Shown: piece after piece, positions 44,229 to 53,431 of the stretch | Layout of the letters: each line of letters opens with the position of its first letter | Position numbering within the stretch: position 1 is the first letter of the stretch | Origin: Streptomyces lavendofoliae | Lineage (GTDB): Bacteria; Actinomycetota; Actinomycetes; Streptomycetales; Streptomycetaceae | NCBI RefSeq assembly: GCF_014649735.1 | Contig: NZ_BMTP01000003.1 | Span: forward strand, 1-64,000 | Reading direction: 5' to 3' | DNA length: 64,000 nt | The notes under the pieces: model-generated | Seen by the model: the letters and a program-made list of their open reading frames with translations, nothing else | Told to the model about the DNA's origin: nothing | The model's database searches: none | Made by a program: the position numbers and the translations under genes

Positions 44229-44550
44229 AGCCGTGGCTCCGCTCGACCCGGCCGACGTGCACGCTGTACCGCTCGTACCAGTCCGCGCGTCCGCGCCGCA
44301 TGGCGTCCTGGTGCTCGGCGCTCGCCCGCCAGGCCGCGATGGCCTCCTCGTCGCGGAAGTACCCGACGGTGATGCCGATGCCGCCGGGCGTCCGGGCCGA
44401 CTCGTACCCGAGGAAACCGGGGACCTCCCGCACCAGCTCCTCCATGCGCCGCGCGGTCCGCGCGTACGCGTGGTCGTCCTCGGTCCGCACGGAGGTGAAC
44501 ACGACGGTGTAGTACGGCGGTTCCAGGCCGCTCACGAGGTGATCGCTCAT
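44215..44550 (-). CDS. antibiotic biosynthesis monooxygenase-fold protein
   Basis: 111 residues from the ATG at 44550 (MSDHLVSGLEPPYYTVVFTS), GGAGG nine bases upstream. The ferredoxin-like ABM fold is clear: FTSVRTEDDHAYARTARRMEELVREVPGFLGYESAR ... GITVGYFRDEEAIAAWRASAEHQDAMRRGRADWYERYSVHVGRVE. Such proteins are cofactor-free monooxygenases or simple dimeric binding proteins. Coupled by overlap to the amidohydrolase, so the two may act on the same compound. Confidence 0.88.
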   Translation of the reverse strand: MSDHLVSGLEPPYYTVVFTSVRTEDDHAYARTARRMEELVREVPGFLGYESARTPGGIGITVGYFRDEEAIAAWRASAEHQDAMRRGRADWYERYSVHVGRVERSHGFERG

Positions 44551-44629
44551 GCGGCTCACCCTCCGTCGCCCGCCCCGGGATGTCCAGGGCCCCGGCGAAC
44601 GGGATCCGGGTCCTCACCCGGCCGCCCGG

Positions 44630-45490
44630 TCAGAACAACCCGTCCTGCACCCCCGGCGGCAGGGCCGTGACGGGCACGGTCGTCCCGGCGGCGCCCCCGG
44701 CCGCGACCAGCTCCCACCCGGTGAGCAGCCGCGTGTCGAGCACCAGCGCCCGCCCGTCGGGGTCCTCCAGGTGCAGGTCCGGCCCGGCCGCGGCGGCGAG
44801 CGTGCCGCGCACGCACCCGCCGTCCACCAGTTCGGTCACCACCCCGTCGATCCGGCCCACCCGCTCCAGCCCGAACACCTCCGCGTGGTCGACCACCCGC
44901 AGACCCACCGGCTCCAGGGTCTCCGCCCACCCGGGCACCCCCATCGCCCGCCGGTACGACTCCGCCACCTCCGCCGCCCGCTCGGCCACGCCCGGCAGCG
45001 CCACGCGCGCGGCCCGCTTCGCGGCGTACGGGATCCGGTCGGGCACCCCCAGCGCCGTGCCCAGCACCTCCTCGGTCCGCCGCGCCGCCATCAGCGGCCC
45101 CCGCCCCAGCCAGCCGTACGCGACGGCCCCCTGCTCCAGCAGCCGGGCGGCACCGCGCTCCTCCGCCGTGATCCCCACCTTGACCAGGCCGGCGCCGAAC
45201 CAGGCGAGGTACACGCGGTACGTCCGGGGGTCGTCCGCCACCGTGTCCGCCGCCACCGACCGCGCCCGGTCCAGCCGCGCGCACTCGGCGCACCGCCCCC
45301 CGGTCACGCGCCCGCCCACGAGGGCCCCCACCGGACACAGGTTCCCCCGCGCCCCGAGGCAGCGGCGCTCCCCCACCGCCCGGAAGCCGATCTCCCGCCC
45401 GTACGCCGGCGAGCTCCCCCGCCCGCCCTCCCACACCAGCACGGGCTCCCCGCCCGTCCACCGCATCCCCGCACATCGCCATCCCGCCAC
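44630..45490 (-). CDS. DUF2797 family protein
   Basis: 286 residues from the GTG at 45490 (VAGWRCAGMRWTGGEPVLVW). Family features: Trp/Arg/Cys near the N-terminus, RRCLGARGNLCPVGALVGGRVTGGRCAECARLDRARS with four Cys that may bind zinc, VYLAWFGAGLVKVGITAEERGAARLLEQGAVAYGWLGRGPLMAARRTE (GIY-YIG-like nuclease core, degenerate) and a beta C-terminus. An ATG at 45466 is an alternative start. Function unknown in the family. Confidence 0.8.
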   Translation of the reverse strand: MAGWRCAGMRWTGGEPVLVWEGGRGSSPAYGREIGFRAVGERRCLGARGNLCPVGALVGGRVTGGRCAECARLDRARSVAADTVADDPRTYRVYLAWFGAGLVKVGITAEERGAARLLEQGAVAYGWLGRGPLMAARRTEEVLGTALGVPDRIPYAAKRAARVALPGVAERAAEVAESYRRAMGVPGWAETLEPVGLRVVDHAEVFGLERVGRIDGVVTELVDGGCVRGTLAAAAGPDLHLEDPDGRALVLDTRLLTGWELVAAGGAAGTTVPVTALPPGVQDGLF

Positions 45491-45634
45491 CGCCGCACCG
45501 TACCCCGCGCCCGACCGCCCTCCCGGGCGGTGCGAGGACCGCGCTCGACCGGGCACCGCCCGGTGCTCCACGCCCTCGGCCTCCCGGCGAGGTCCCGCCT
45601 GCGCATCCGGCGACCGGCCCACCGGTGACGCCAA

Positions 45635-45660
45635 AGGCCCCCGGATCTCTCCGGGGGCCT
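45635..45660 (-). terminator. hairpin terminator after the WGxxGxxG gene
   Basis: 10-bp arms AGGCCCCCGG and CCGGGGGCCT (45635-45644, 45651-45660) with loop ATCTCT, 55 bp past the stop of the minus-strand gene. Confidence 0.75.
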
Positions 45661-45714
45661 CCTGGTGCCGGACACCGGTGTCACCCGAGACGGCGGTCCT
45701 GACGACCGTCCGAC

Positions 45715-46008
45715 TCAAAGACGGTCATTGGTGTGCGCTCCGCCGGTCCCCGGGCCGCGATGGGTTCCCGTGTCGTGGGTCTTCCGCCGACGAGGGATGA
45801 GACCCAGCAGACCCAGAAGACCGGCGAGGCCCCACAGGCCCCACTTTCCGCCGCCATCGTCCTTGTGGTCGTCATCCTGCGCTTGGACCTGGGCGGCCTG
45901 CACGGTGGATACCTGGGCCACCAGTGGCGTCTGCGCTTCCGCGGTGACCGCAGCGGGTCCCGCGAGGAGAGCGGCGGCCAGGAGAACACCGGTAGTCATG
46001 CGACGCAT
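45715..46008 (-). CDS. secreted WGxxGxxG-family small protein
   Basis: 97 residues, ATG with an ideal AAGGAGGAACT. A signal peptide (1-24), a short Gln/Val-rich mature part, an acidic DDDHKDDGGG stretch, then the family motif KWGLWGLAGLLGLLGLIPRRR, a C-terminal hydrophobic segment followed by Arg, and a polar tail. This looks like a C-terminal sorting or membrane anchor signal. These proteins are widespread in actinobacteria and of unknown role. Confidence 0.82.
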   Translation of the reverse strand: MRRMTTGVLLAAALLAGPAAVTAEAQTPLVAQVSTVQAAQVQAQDDDHKDDGGGKWGLWGLAGLLGLLGLIPRRRKTHDTGTHRGPGTGGAHTNDRL

Positions 46009-46285
46009 AGTTCCTCCTTGAATGACCCATGGGCAGGGTCTTGTACCCATATCGCGTGACCCCTGACCGGCGTGCAACTCCGGCAGGCACCGACGCTCCT
46101 CCTGAAGCGCGGCTGGGCCCAATTCCCGGGCCATGCGTCCAGCAAGGGCTGTTAGTCCGAACGGGTGACTTGATCGCGCCGGTCCCGGACGGGCTGTTCC
46201 GCACGTCGGTCCGCCCCAGGCGGCCGCGCGCGATGCGGCGGAGGCCCTTCGAAGCGGTTGCCGTCGAACACCGCCGTCAAGACAA
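46009..46285. other. gene-free 277-bp spacer
   Basis: The promoter of the WGxxGxxG gene must lie within the first 80 bp (TTGCAC and a GGGTAC-containing stretch are visible on the minus strand). Nothing else is supported. Confidence 0.4.
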
Positions 46286-46327
46286 AAGCCAGAGGCCCTG
46301 TGGATCACTCCACAGGGCCTCTGGCTT
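46286..46327 (-). terminator. hairpin terminator after tRNA-Arg
   Basis: 19-bp perfect arms (46286-46304 and 46309-46327) around TCAC. On the minus strand it follows the tRNA-Arg 3' end by four bases and is followed by TTTTGTC. Confidence 0.88.
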
Positions 46328-46331
46328 GCTG

Positions 46332-46404
46332 TGCACTCGGCAGGATTCGAACCTGCAACCTTCTGATCCGTAGTCAGATGCTCTATCCGTTAAGCTACGA
46401 GTGC
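46332..46404 (-). tRNA. tRNA-Arg(ACG)
   Basis: 73 nt. The acceptor pairs GCACTCG with CGAGTGC. The anticodon loop CTACGGA sits on a TCTGA/TCAGA stem. A34 is the target of TadA (gene at 32,041). TAATGT about 55 bp upstream on the minus strand is a plausible -10. Confidence 0.95.
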
Positions 46405-46773
46405 TTGTGCTTCCCGGGCTTTTCTGCCCGGTCGGCGTTGCGGGAACAACATTACATGACCTGCGCCGTGACGCGAAATCCATTACCCACACCCCCTCTG
46501 ACCTGCGTAAACACGAAACCGGCCCCGGATGGCCGAACGCGGGGAGGTCGCCTCGGGCGGGTACGGCGGGGACGTATGAGGGCCGGCACAAGAGCGCGGA
46601 CGGGCGACCGGACGGCGGGCGGGCGCGAAACGGGCGTGAAGCGAGCGCGAACGGACGGCGGCGGGGCGTGAAGCCGGCCGAACCGGACGGCGGCGGGGCG
46701 TGGAGCGAGCGCGGACCGGGCGGAGGGTGAGCGCGAGCCGGACGACGGACCCGGCGGAGGGAGCCGGGAACGG
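46405..46773. other. gene-free stretch with direct repeats between tRNA-Arg and tRNA-Ser
   Basis: GGACGGCGGCGGGGCGTG occurs at 46653-46670 and 46685-46702. The flanking GTGAAGCGAGCGCG (46636-46649) recurs as GTGGAGCGAGCGCG (46700-46713). A small hairpin CCCGGGC/GCCCGG lies in the tRNA-Arg leader near 46,412. I see no gene. Confidence 0.55.
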
Positions 46774-46805
46774 CCGAAGCCCCGGCCGTGAGGCCGGGGC
46801 TTCGG
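46774..46805 (-). terminator. hairpin terminator after tRNA-Ser(GCT)
   Basis: 14-bp arms (46774-46787 and 46792-46805) around GTGA, ten bases past the tRNA on the minus strand. Confidence 0.85.
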
Positions 46806-46815
46806 ATGGAGCCGG

Positions 46816-46906
46816 CGGAGGCGGAGGGATTTGAACCCTCGATGGGCTTTAAGACCCAAACCGCATTAGCAGTGCGGCGCCATAGACCGGACTAGGCGAC
46901 GCCTCC
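46816..46906 (-). tRNA. tRNA-Ser(GCT)
   Basis: 91 nt with a long variable arm. The acceptor pairs GGAGGCG with CGCCTCC. The anticodon loop CTGCTAA sits on a CCGCA/TGCGG stem. Confidence 0.94.
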
Positions 46907-47147
46907 AGCTGTTGCCCGCACCCGCGCGAACGCGAGTGGTGCGTGCAGATGATGACACAGTCCAAGGGGGTGTCACCAATCGCTCCCCACGGTACTAGGC
47001 GTGCGGGGCGCAGGGCAAAGGCGTTCGGCGCGCTCACCGGCGCACCGCGCCCCGGATGCCCGGCTTGCGCAACGCGCGCGGGGCTGGAGCGTTAGTGGGA
47101 TGAGGGATGCCGGGCATCCCGACGGATCCGTGACCCCAGGAGTTCGT

Positions 47148-47594
47148 ATGCTGCGCCGCCTCATCCTCACGTCCGCCGCGTCGCTCGCCGCGCTCGGTGC
47201 CGCCGCCCCCGCCGCCATGGCCGGGGGCGGGCCGCTGCCGCTGCCGCTGCTGGCGGGCACCGACTCGCTGACCGTCACCGTGAAGAACTCGGGCAACCCG
47301 ATGGCGGACGGCACCTTCGAGCTGAAGTGCGGCCTGCGGACCGCCGAGGGCAACCACCCCCGGGTGCAGGGGGCGTGCGACCGGCTCGACGAGCTGGCCG
47401 AGGAGGGCCGGGACCCGTTCGCGCCCGTCGCCAAGGACCAGATGTGCACCCAGCAGCACGGCGGAGCCGCCACCGCGCACGTCACCGGGACCTGGCAGGG
47501 GCAGGATGTCGACGCCCACTTCAAGCGGACCGACGGCTGCGAGATCGCCAGGTGGGACGCCCTGAAGCCGGTGCTGCCGATGGCCAGGTCGTAG
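47148..47594 (+). CDS. subtilisin inhibitor-like (SSI) secreted protease inhibitor
   Basis: 148 residues, ATG with AGGAG. A signal peptide (1-25, AMAGGGP) is followed by the SSI fold: LTVTVKNSGNP, FELKCG, HPRVQGACDRLDEL, DPFAPVAKDQMCTQQ, VTGTWQGQDVDAHFKRTDGCEIARWDALKPVL. The four Cys that form the two SSI disulfides are conserved. The reactive-site region reads C-T-Q-Q where classic SSI has C-P-M-V, so P1 aligns to Gln rather than Met or Lys/Arg, and one residue is inserted after it. It should restrain the cell's own secreted proteases, with changed specificity. Confidence 0.9.
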   Translation: MLRRLILTSAASLAALGAAAPAAMAGGGPLPLPLLAGTDSLTVTVKNSGNPMADGTFELKCGLRTAEGNHPRVQGACDRLDELAEEGRDPFAPVAKDQMCTQQHGGAATAHVTGTWQGQDVDAHFKRTDGCEIARWDALKPVLPMARS

Positions 47595-47681
47595 AGGAAC
47601 CCGCACACAACCGCCGTCGGGCCCACACCACCTGCCTTTAGACTCCCTCCAGTGACAGGCCGAGTGGGAGGAAGCGTCGTC

Positions 47682-50600
47682 GTGAGCAGCAGGCCATCCC
47701 GAGGCGCTGCTCGCCTCGCAGCCATACTCGACGCGCTGCCGGACGGGCTCGTACTCGTCAATTGCAACGGCACGGTCGTCAACGCCAACACCATCGCGCT
47801 CGAGATGTTCGAGACGCCGGGCACGGCCCTGGTCGGGCGCGGGCTGCTCGACCTGCTGCCCGCGTTCGACTCGCGGCTCATCCCCGGCTCGATGCGCCGG
47901 CCCGAGGCCGCCGACGCCCGGGGCCGCACCAAGCCGGCCCGGATGGTCGCGCGGCGCACGGACGGCGGCGAGTTCCCGGTCGAGGTGACCAGCGCGAGCC
48001 TGGAGGACGGCCGGGAGGCGTACGACTCGTACGGGGCGACCGGCGGCCACTCCTACACCGGTGACGAGCTGCTGATGCTCGTGGTGCGGGACCTCTCCGG
48101 GACGGTCGACACCGAGGCCGAGCTGGCGCGCTCGCAGCGGCAGACGGAGATGATCCTGCGCGCCGCCTCGGAGGGCGTCGTCGGTACGGACACCGACGGG
48201 CGGATCGTCCTGGTGAACCCGGCCGCCGCCCAGATACTGGGCTGGCGGGCCAGCGACCTGGGCGGCAAGGAACTGCACTCGCTGATGCTGCACTCCCGGG
48301 CGGACGGGGAGCCGTTCCCGTTCGAGGGGTCGCCGCTGGCCGACACGCTGCGGTCCGGGCGCAAGCACCGGGTGCGCAACCAGGTGGTGTGGGCCAAGGA
48401 CGGCTCCCCGGTGCCGGTCGACCTGACGACCGCGCCGGTACGGGACGGGGACCAGCTGGTGGGCGCGGTGATGACGTTCACCGACCGGCGCCCCTACGAG
48501 GAGCAGGAGACCCGGCACACGGCCGAGGTCGCGGAGCTCACCGAGCGGCACACGGCCGAGGTCGCCGAGCTGACCGAGCGGCACGCCGCCGCGATGGCCG
48601 ACCTCAGCGAACGGCTGTCCGTCGAGATCGAGCGGCACGAGGAGCGGTACGCGGCGCTGGCCGCGCGGCACGACCAGCTGACCGCCGTGCTGGGCGGGTC
48701 GCTGCGCGGGCCGCTGGAGGAGCTGCGCCGGGAACTGGGCACGCTGGCCGCCGACCCGGCCGGCCAGCTGTGGCCGGAGGCCAACCAGGTGCTGCACCAC
48801 CTGGCCGCCGGGTACGCACGGATGACGACGCTCGTCGACAACGTGCTGGGCTACCAGCGGCTGGACGTCGGCGAGGAGTCGCTGCGCAAGTCGAAGGTGC
48901 TGCTCGACGCGGTCGTCGCGGCCGGTGTCGATGGCGCGGTGGAGCTGATCGGCCCCGGACGGGTGCAGTTCGCGGTGCACGCCCCGCCGATAGAGGCCGA
49001 GGTGGACGGCCTACGGATCTCGACCGCGCTCGCCCACCTGATCGCCGACGTCGCCGGGGTCGATTCCACCGGCAAGGCCCGGCTGGTGCCGGGCGGCGGA
49101 TACGTCGACTCGACGATCGTCGTCGCGGCGGCGCAGCGCGGTGACGTCGTACGGATCGAGGTGCGCGGGCCGTACGCCGGCGGCGACCCGGTGCACGAGC
49201 CGATCGTGCGCGGGATCGTCCGGGCCCACTCCGGGGTGCTCCAGACGCATGAGGTGCCCGGGATGCCGGGCAGCGCGTACGTGCTGGAGGTGCCGCTGGG
49301 CGAGGGCTCCGGGACGGTGAGGGAGGCGGCGGACGTACCGGCGTCCGAGGCTCCGGTCGCGGACGCTCCGGTGGCCGACGCTCCGGTGACGGACGCTCCG
49401 GTGGCCGGGGAGGCCGCCGGGGGCGCCGCGCTCGCGGTTCCCGGCGGGGCGGCTCCGGGCGGGGCGGCTCCGGGCGGGGCGGCTCCGGGCGGGGCGGTCG
49501 TTCCCGCGCAGGCGTCGGGCGACACGTCCGGCGGGACGTCGGGTGGTGGGCGGCGCCGGGCACGGCGGGCTTCCACGGACGCCTTCCTGGACAGCCCCGT
49601 GCTGGCCGAGGACCCGGTGGCGGCCAAGCCGACCGGGCGTCGGCGCGGGCGGCCGAGCCCGGCGGAGGCCGGGGCCCCGGTGGCCGGGGTGCCGGCCGAG
49701 GGGTCGGTCGTGACGGCCGCCGAGAGCGCCCAGGGCCGGGCCGCCCTGGGGCAGACGGTGCCCCCGCAGGGCGTGCCCGCGGACGCCGTGCCGGTCCCGG
49801 CCGCCGGGCGGCGGGCGCGGCGGGGTGACGAGGGCGCGATGCCCGCGCTCCCGGCCGCCGCCCCAACGGGCCCGGTGCCCGCCGCGGGCGTGCCCGCGAC
49901 CGGTGCTGAGGCCGCCGAGCCGGCCGGGGGCCGCCGGGCCCGCCGGGCGCTCGGAGCGGCGCAGGACCGGACCGCGCAGGGCGGCGAGGGCGGTCCCCGG
50001 ACCGCGTTCGCGCTCCCGCCCGCCGAGGCGGACCGGCGCCCCGCCGCGCCCGGCCCGGAACCGGACACGGCCCCACGCCCCGACGAGCGGCAGGACGCCG
50101 GCCGTCTCGAAGCCGCCCGCCACGACGCCGTTCCCGCGGTGCCGGACGCCGGCCACACGCCGTCCCAGCCGCATCCGGTGCGGCCCGCGCCCACCGCCGC
50201 GCCCGCCCCGGCACCCGGCATCGCCCCCGCCCCGGACCCGGTGCCCACCGGGCGGCGGCGTGCCGCCCAGGACGCGAGCGCCGGGACCGGCGCGGGGACC
50301 GGCTCCGTACCGCTGCCGCCGGAGATGACGGCCGGGGACGACGCGTCGAGCACCCAGGGGCGGGCGTTCAGCGTGCGCACCCTGGGTCAGGGCGCGCCGT
50401 TCGCCCAGCAGATCGGCCAGCAGCCCTCCTCGGGCTCCGGGCGGCGTCGCAAGCTGGCCACGCCCCCGGCGGAGGAGCCGGCCGGCCGGCCGCACCCCCA
50501 GCAGCCGTCCGCGCCCGTGCCCTCCCCGACTCCTTCCCCGCCCCCGTCCGCCGGCCCGGCACCGAGCCTTCCCACCCCGCCGCGGCTGTCCGCCCCGGCC

Positions 50601-51452
50601 GAGGGACGGGCGTACGAGATAGGGGCACCGGACGAGGACGCGGCCGAGGGCCCGGAACCGCTGGACGGGCCGGGCGGCGCCGTCGAGGTGGCCAACGAGC
50701 CGGCTCGGCTGCCGGTCGACGACGAACTGCCCCCGGAGCCGCTGGACAACCCGCGCCGGCTGCTGGTGTGGCCCGCGCCCGACGTGTCCACGCAGCAGGC
50801 ACTGAGCGAGCGCGGCTACCGGCCCGTGATCGTGCACTCCCGCGAGGAGGTCGACGCGCAGATCGCCGCGTTCCCGGCGGCGCTGTTCGTGGACCCGCTG
50901 ACCGGGCCGATCACCCGTACGGCGCTCCAGGCGTTGCGTCAGGCGGCGGTGGCGGCCGAGGTGCCGGTGCTGCTGGCGGCGGGCCTGGGCCAGGCGACCC
51001 GGGAGGCGGCGTACGGCGCCGACCCGGCCGTACTGCTCAAGGCGCTGGCTCCCCGGGACAGCGAGCAGCACCCGTCGCGGGTCCTGCTCATCGAGGAGCA
51101 GGAGGAGATCGCGCTCGCGCTGACGGCGACGCTGGAGCGGCGCGGGATGCAGGTGGCGCGGGCGGCCACGGACAGCGAGGCGGTCACGCTGGCCGCGCAG
51201 ACGCGGCCGAACCTGGTGGTGATGGACCTGATGCAGGTACGTCGCCGGCGGGCCGGGATCATCGACTGGCTGAGGGCGAACGGGCAGCTGAACCGTACGC
51301 CGCTCGTCGTCTACACCTCGGCGAGCCTCCAGCAGGCGGAGCTGCCGAGGCTGTCGTCGGGCGAGACCGTGCTGTTCCTGGCGGAGCGGTCGACGAGCGC
51401 CGAGGTGCAGTCGCGGATCGTCGACCTGCTGGCGAAGATCGGCACGAACTAG
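47682..51452 (+). CDS. PAS-containing hybrid sensor-kinase homologue, apparently inactive kinase core
   Basis: 1,256 residues from the GTG at 47682, chosen for GGGAGGAAG seven bases upstream; a GTG at 47652 is alternative. Order: PAS 1 (about 10-140, ILDALPDGLVLVNCNGTVVNAN), PAS 2 (about 155-275, ILRAASEGVVGTDTDGRIVLVNPAA), a coiled coil of 12-residue TAEVAELTERH repeats, a DHp-like helix pair, an ATPase-like domain, a roughly 420-residue Ala/Pro-rich disordered linker, and two receiver-like domains; the last has VVMDLMQVRRRRAG. The usual SHELRTPL phosphoacceptor motif is replaced by GGSLRGPL, without His, and the N-box lacks Asn (AHLIADVAGVD). It may be a scaffold that receives signals by PAS and passes them through the receivers. 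Confidence 0.85.
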   Translation: MSSRPSRGAARLAAILDALPDGLVLVNCNGTVVNANTIALEMFETPGTALVGRGLLDLLPAFDSRLIPGSMRRPEAADARGRTKPARMVARRTDGGEFPVEVTSASLEDGREAYDSYGATGGHSYTGDELLMLVVRDLSGTVDTEAELARSQRQTEMILRAASEGVVGTDTDGRIVLVNPAAAQILGWRASDLGGKELHSLMLHSRADGEPFPFEGSPLADTLRSGRKHRVRNQVVWAKDGSPVPVDLTTAPVRDGDQLVGAVMTFTDRRPYEEQETRHTAEVAELTERHTAEVAELTERHAAAMADLSERLSVEIERHEERYAALAARHDQLTAVLGGSLRGPLEELRRELGTLAADPAGQLWPEANQVLHHLAAGYARMTTLVDNVLGYQRLDVGEESLRKSKVLLDAVVAAGVDGAVELIGPGRVQFAVHAPPIEAEVDGLRISTALAHLIADVAGVDSTGKARLVPGGGYVDSTIVVAAAQRGDVVRIEVRGPYAGGDPVHEPIVRGIVRAHSGVLQTHEVPGMPGSAYVLEVPLGEGSGTVREAADVPASEAPVADAPVADAPVTDAPVAGEAAGGAALAVPGGAAPGGAAPGGAAPGGAVVPAQASGDTSGGTSGGGRRRARRASTDAFLDSPVLAEDPVAAKPTGRRRGRPSPAEAGAPVAGVPAEGSVVTAAESAQGRAALGQTVPPQGVPADAVPVPAAGRRARRGDEGAMPALPAAAPTGPVPAAGVPATGAEAAEPAGGRRARRALGAAQDRTAQGGEGGPRTAFALPPAEADRRPAAPGPEPDTAPRPDERQDAGRLEAARHDAVPAVPDAGHTPSQPHPVRPAPTAAPAPAPGIAPAPDPVPTGRRRAAQDASAGTGAGTGSVPLPPEMTAGDDASSTQGRAFSVRTLGQGAPFAQQIGQQPSSGSGRRRKLATPPAEEPAGRPHPQQPSAPVPSPTPSPPPSAGPAPSLPTPPRLSAPAEGRAYEIGAPDEDAAEGPEPLDGPGGAVEVANEPARLPVDDELPPEPLDNPRRLLVWPAPDVSTQQALSERGYRPVIVHSREEVDAQIAAFPAALFVDPLTGPITRTALQALRQAAVAAEVPVLLAAGLGQATREAAYGADPAVLLKALAPRDSEQHPSRVLLIEEQEEIALALTATLERRGMQVARAATDSEAVTLAAQTRPNLVVMDLMQVRRRRAGIIDWLRANGQLNRTPLVVYTSASLQQAELPRLSSGETVLFLAERSTSAEVQSRIVDLLAKIGTN

Positions 51453-51486
51453 CGAAAGGGCGCCCCCGCGCGGGGGCGCCCTTTCG
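51453..51486. terminator. bidirectional hairpin between the sensor and acyl-CoA ligase genes
   Basis: A near-perfect 34-bp palindrome starting immediately after the sensor stop codon, ending 21 bp before the ligase stop. Confidence 0.88.
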
Positions 51487-51507
51487 AGGCGTCGGAGCCG
51501 GGCGGCG

Positions 51508-53154
51508 TCAGAGCTGGGTGACGTCCAGTTCACCGTTCGCGTACTGGCGGCGGATCACCTTCTTGTCGAACTTCCCCACGCTCGTCTTCGGCACGGCCGG
51601 GACGACCGCCCAGCGCTCCGGAAGCTGCCACTTGGCGATCGACTCGGCGAGGAAGGCGCGCAGCGTCCCGTAGTCGGCGGTCGCGCCCTCCTTGAGGACC
51701 ACGGTCGCCAGCGGGCGCTCGCCCCACTTGTCGTCCGGTACGGCGACGACGGCCGCCTCGGCCACCTCGGGGTGGGCCATCAGGGCGTTCTCCAGCTCCA
51801 CGGAGGAGATCCACTCGCCGCCCGACTTGATGACGTCCTTCGCCCGGTCGGTGAGCGTGAGGAAGCCGTCGGGGCTGATCACGCCGACGTCGCCGGTCTT
51901 GAGCCAGCCGTCCGCCGTGAACTTGTCCTCGGGGCGCAGCGGTTCACCGGCCGCGCCTCCGTAGTAGGCGCCCGCGATCCACGGCCCGCGGACCTCCAGC
52001 TCGCCGGCGGACTCGCCGTCCCAGGGCAGGATGTCGCCGCCGGGACCGGCGAGGCGGGCCTCGACGCCGGCGGGGAAGCGGCCCTGGGTGACGCGGTAGG
52101 GCCACTCCTCCTCCGCCGTGAGGCCGGCCGGCGGGTTGGCCATGGTGCCCAGCGGGGACGTCTCGGTCATGCCCCAGGCGTGACAGAGGCGGACGCCGAG
52201 CTTGTCGTACGCCTCCATCAGGGAGGGCGGACAGGCGGCGCCTCCGATGGTGACGCTGGCCATCGACGACAGGTCGCGGGGGTTGGCGGTGACCTCGGCG
52301 AGGAGGCCCTGCCAGATGGTCGGGACCGCCGCCGCGTGCGTGGGCTTCTCGCGCTCGATCATCTCGGCGAGCGGGGCGGGCTGGAGGAAGCGGTCGGGCA
52401 TCAGCATGTTGACGCCGGTCATGAAGGTGGCGTGGGGCAGGCCCCAGGCGTTCACGTGGAACTGCGGCACGACCACCAGGGTCGTGTCCTTGTCCGTGAG
52501 GCCCATCGACTCCGTCATGTTCACCTGCATGGAGTGCAGGTAGATGGAGCGGTGGGAGTAGACGACGCCCTTGGGATCGCCGGTGGTGCCGGAGGTGTAG
52601 CACATGGCGGCGGCGTGGCGCTCGTCCAGCTCGGGCCAGTCGTAGGTGGTCGGGCGGCCGGCGATGAGCTCCTCGTACTCGTGGACGGCGGGCGCGGCGC
52701 CGTCGAGGAGGGAGCGGTCGCCGGGGCCGGAGACCACGACGTGCTCGATGGTCGGCAGGTGCGGGAGGAGCGGGGCGAGCAGCGGGAGGAGGCTGCCGTT
52801 GACCAGGACGACCCGGTCGGCGGCGTGGTTGACGATCCAGACCAGTTGCTCGGCGGGCAGACGCAGGTTGAGGGTGTGCAGGACGGCGCCCATGGAGGGG
52901 ATCGCCAGGTACGCCTCGACGTGCTCGGCGTTGTTCCACATGAGGGTGGCGACCCGTTCGTCGCCGGTGACGCCGAGTTCGTCGCGCAGCGCCCCGGCCA
53001 GCTGCGTGGCGCGGGCGCCGGCCTCGGCGAAGGTGCGGCGGTGCGGCTCGGCCTCGCCGGTCCAGGTGGTGATCCGTGACTGTCCGTGGATCGTCATCCC
53101 GTGGCGGAGGATGCGGGTCACGGTCAGTGGTACGTCCTGCATGGTGCTCAGCAC
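51508..53154 (-). CDS. long-chain fatty acid-CoA ligase (AMP-binding)
   Basis: 548 residues. The adenylate-forming motifs are complete: P-loop [68 protein letters not shown] and the catalytic Lys in [15 protein letters not shown]. It resembles FadD-type ligases used for medium/long-chain acids and activates them for beta-oxidation or lipid synthesis. The GTG at 53154 has GGAGG five bases upstream; the in-frame ATG 12 bases later is too far. A TetR-like dyad 81 bp upstream suggests fatty-acid-responsive control. Confidence 0.93.
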   Translation of the reverse strand: MLSTMQDVPLTVTRILRHGMTIHGQSRITTWTGEAEPHRRTFAEAGARATQLAGALRDELGVTGDERVATLMWNNAEHVEAYLAIPSMGAVLHTLNLRLPAEQLVWIVNHAADRVVLVNGSLLPLLAPLLPHLPTIEHVVVSGPGDRSLLDGAAPAVHEYEELIAGRPTTYDWPELDERHAAAMCYTSGTTGDPKGVVYSHRSIYLHSMQVNMTESMGLTDKDTTLVVVPQFHVNAWGLPHATFMTGVNMLMPDRFLQPAPLAEMIEREKPTHAAAVPTIWQGLLAEVTANPRDLSSMASVTIGGAACPPSLMEAYDKLGVRLCHAWGMTETSPLGTMANPPAGLTAEEEWPYRVTQGRFPAGVEARLAGPGGDILPWDGESAGELEVRGPWIAGAYYGGAAGEPLRPEDKFTADGWLKTGDVGVISPDGFLTLTDRAKDVIKSGGEWISSVELENALMAHPEVAEAAVVAVPDDKWGERPLATVVLKEGATADYGTLRAFLAESIAKWQLPERWAVVPAVPKTSVGKFDKKVIRRQYANGELDVTQL

Positions 53155-53234
53155 GGCGTCCTCCCGTTGGGCGCGCGATTCGGACCCGGGGGTGTCCCCC
53201 GGACCGTGGCATCGAAGGTGTGCAGATCATGCGC

Positions 53235-53252
53235 ACATACCAAGCGGTATGT
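53235..53252 (-). promoter_or_regulatory. 18-bp dyad operator upstream of the acyl-CoA ligase
   Basis: ACATACC-AAGC-GGTATGT, a perfect inverted repeat with a 4-base centre. ATACC...GGTAT dyads of this kind are frequent targets of TetR-family regulators of acyl-CoA metabolism in actinobacteria. No such regulator is adjacent. Confidence 0.6.
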
Positions 53253-53431
53253 CACTACCCGGGAGTAGATCGACCGGCGTCGATCACCGATCGGCGCCCA
53301 TCGGCGCCCTTCGGCACTCACCGGCACCGCTCGCCCCCCGCGCAGCACTGCGCCTCACCGATCACCATTGATCCCCGTCGATCACCGGCGGTCACCGGTG
53401 GTCCGCGGCGATCGCCGTCGATCCCCTCCGC
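53253..53431. repeat. degenerate GATCACCG-type repeats
   Basis: GATCACCG, GATCGGCG, TCGATCACCG and GATCGCCGTCGATC variants recur over about 150 bp between the ligase promoter and the ECF sigma gene's 3' end. They are irregularly spaced and encode nothing credible. Confidence 0.45.

Noticed and set aside
40308..44372. 1,354-codon plus-strand open frame
   Set aside because: Antisense to the tetR, MFS, response regulator and amidohydrolase genes, all of which have clear motifs. The translated product is Arg/Gly/Glu/His low complexity.
47639..47684. Leaderless start of the sensor gene at GTG 47652 after TAGACT
   Set aside because: A much better ribosome site (GGGAGGAAG) supports GTG 47682; TAGACT may still be the promoter -10, giving a short leader.
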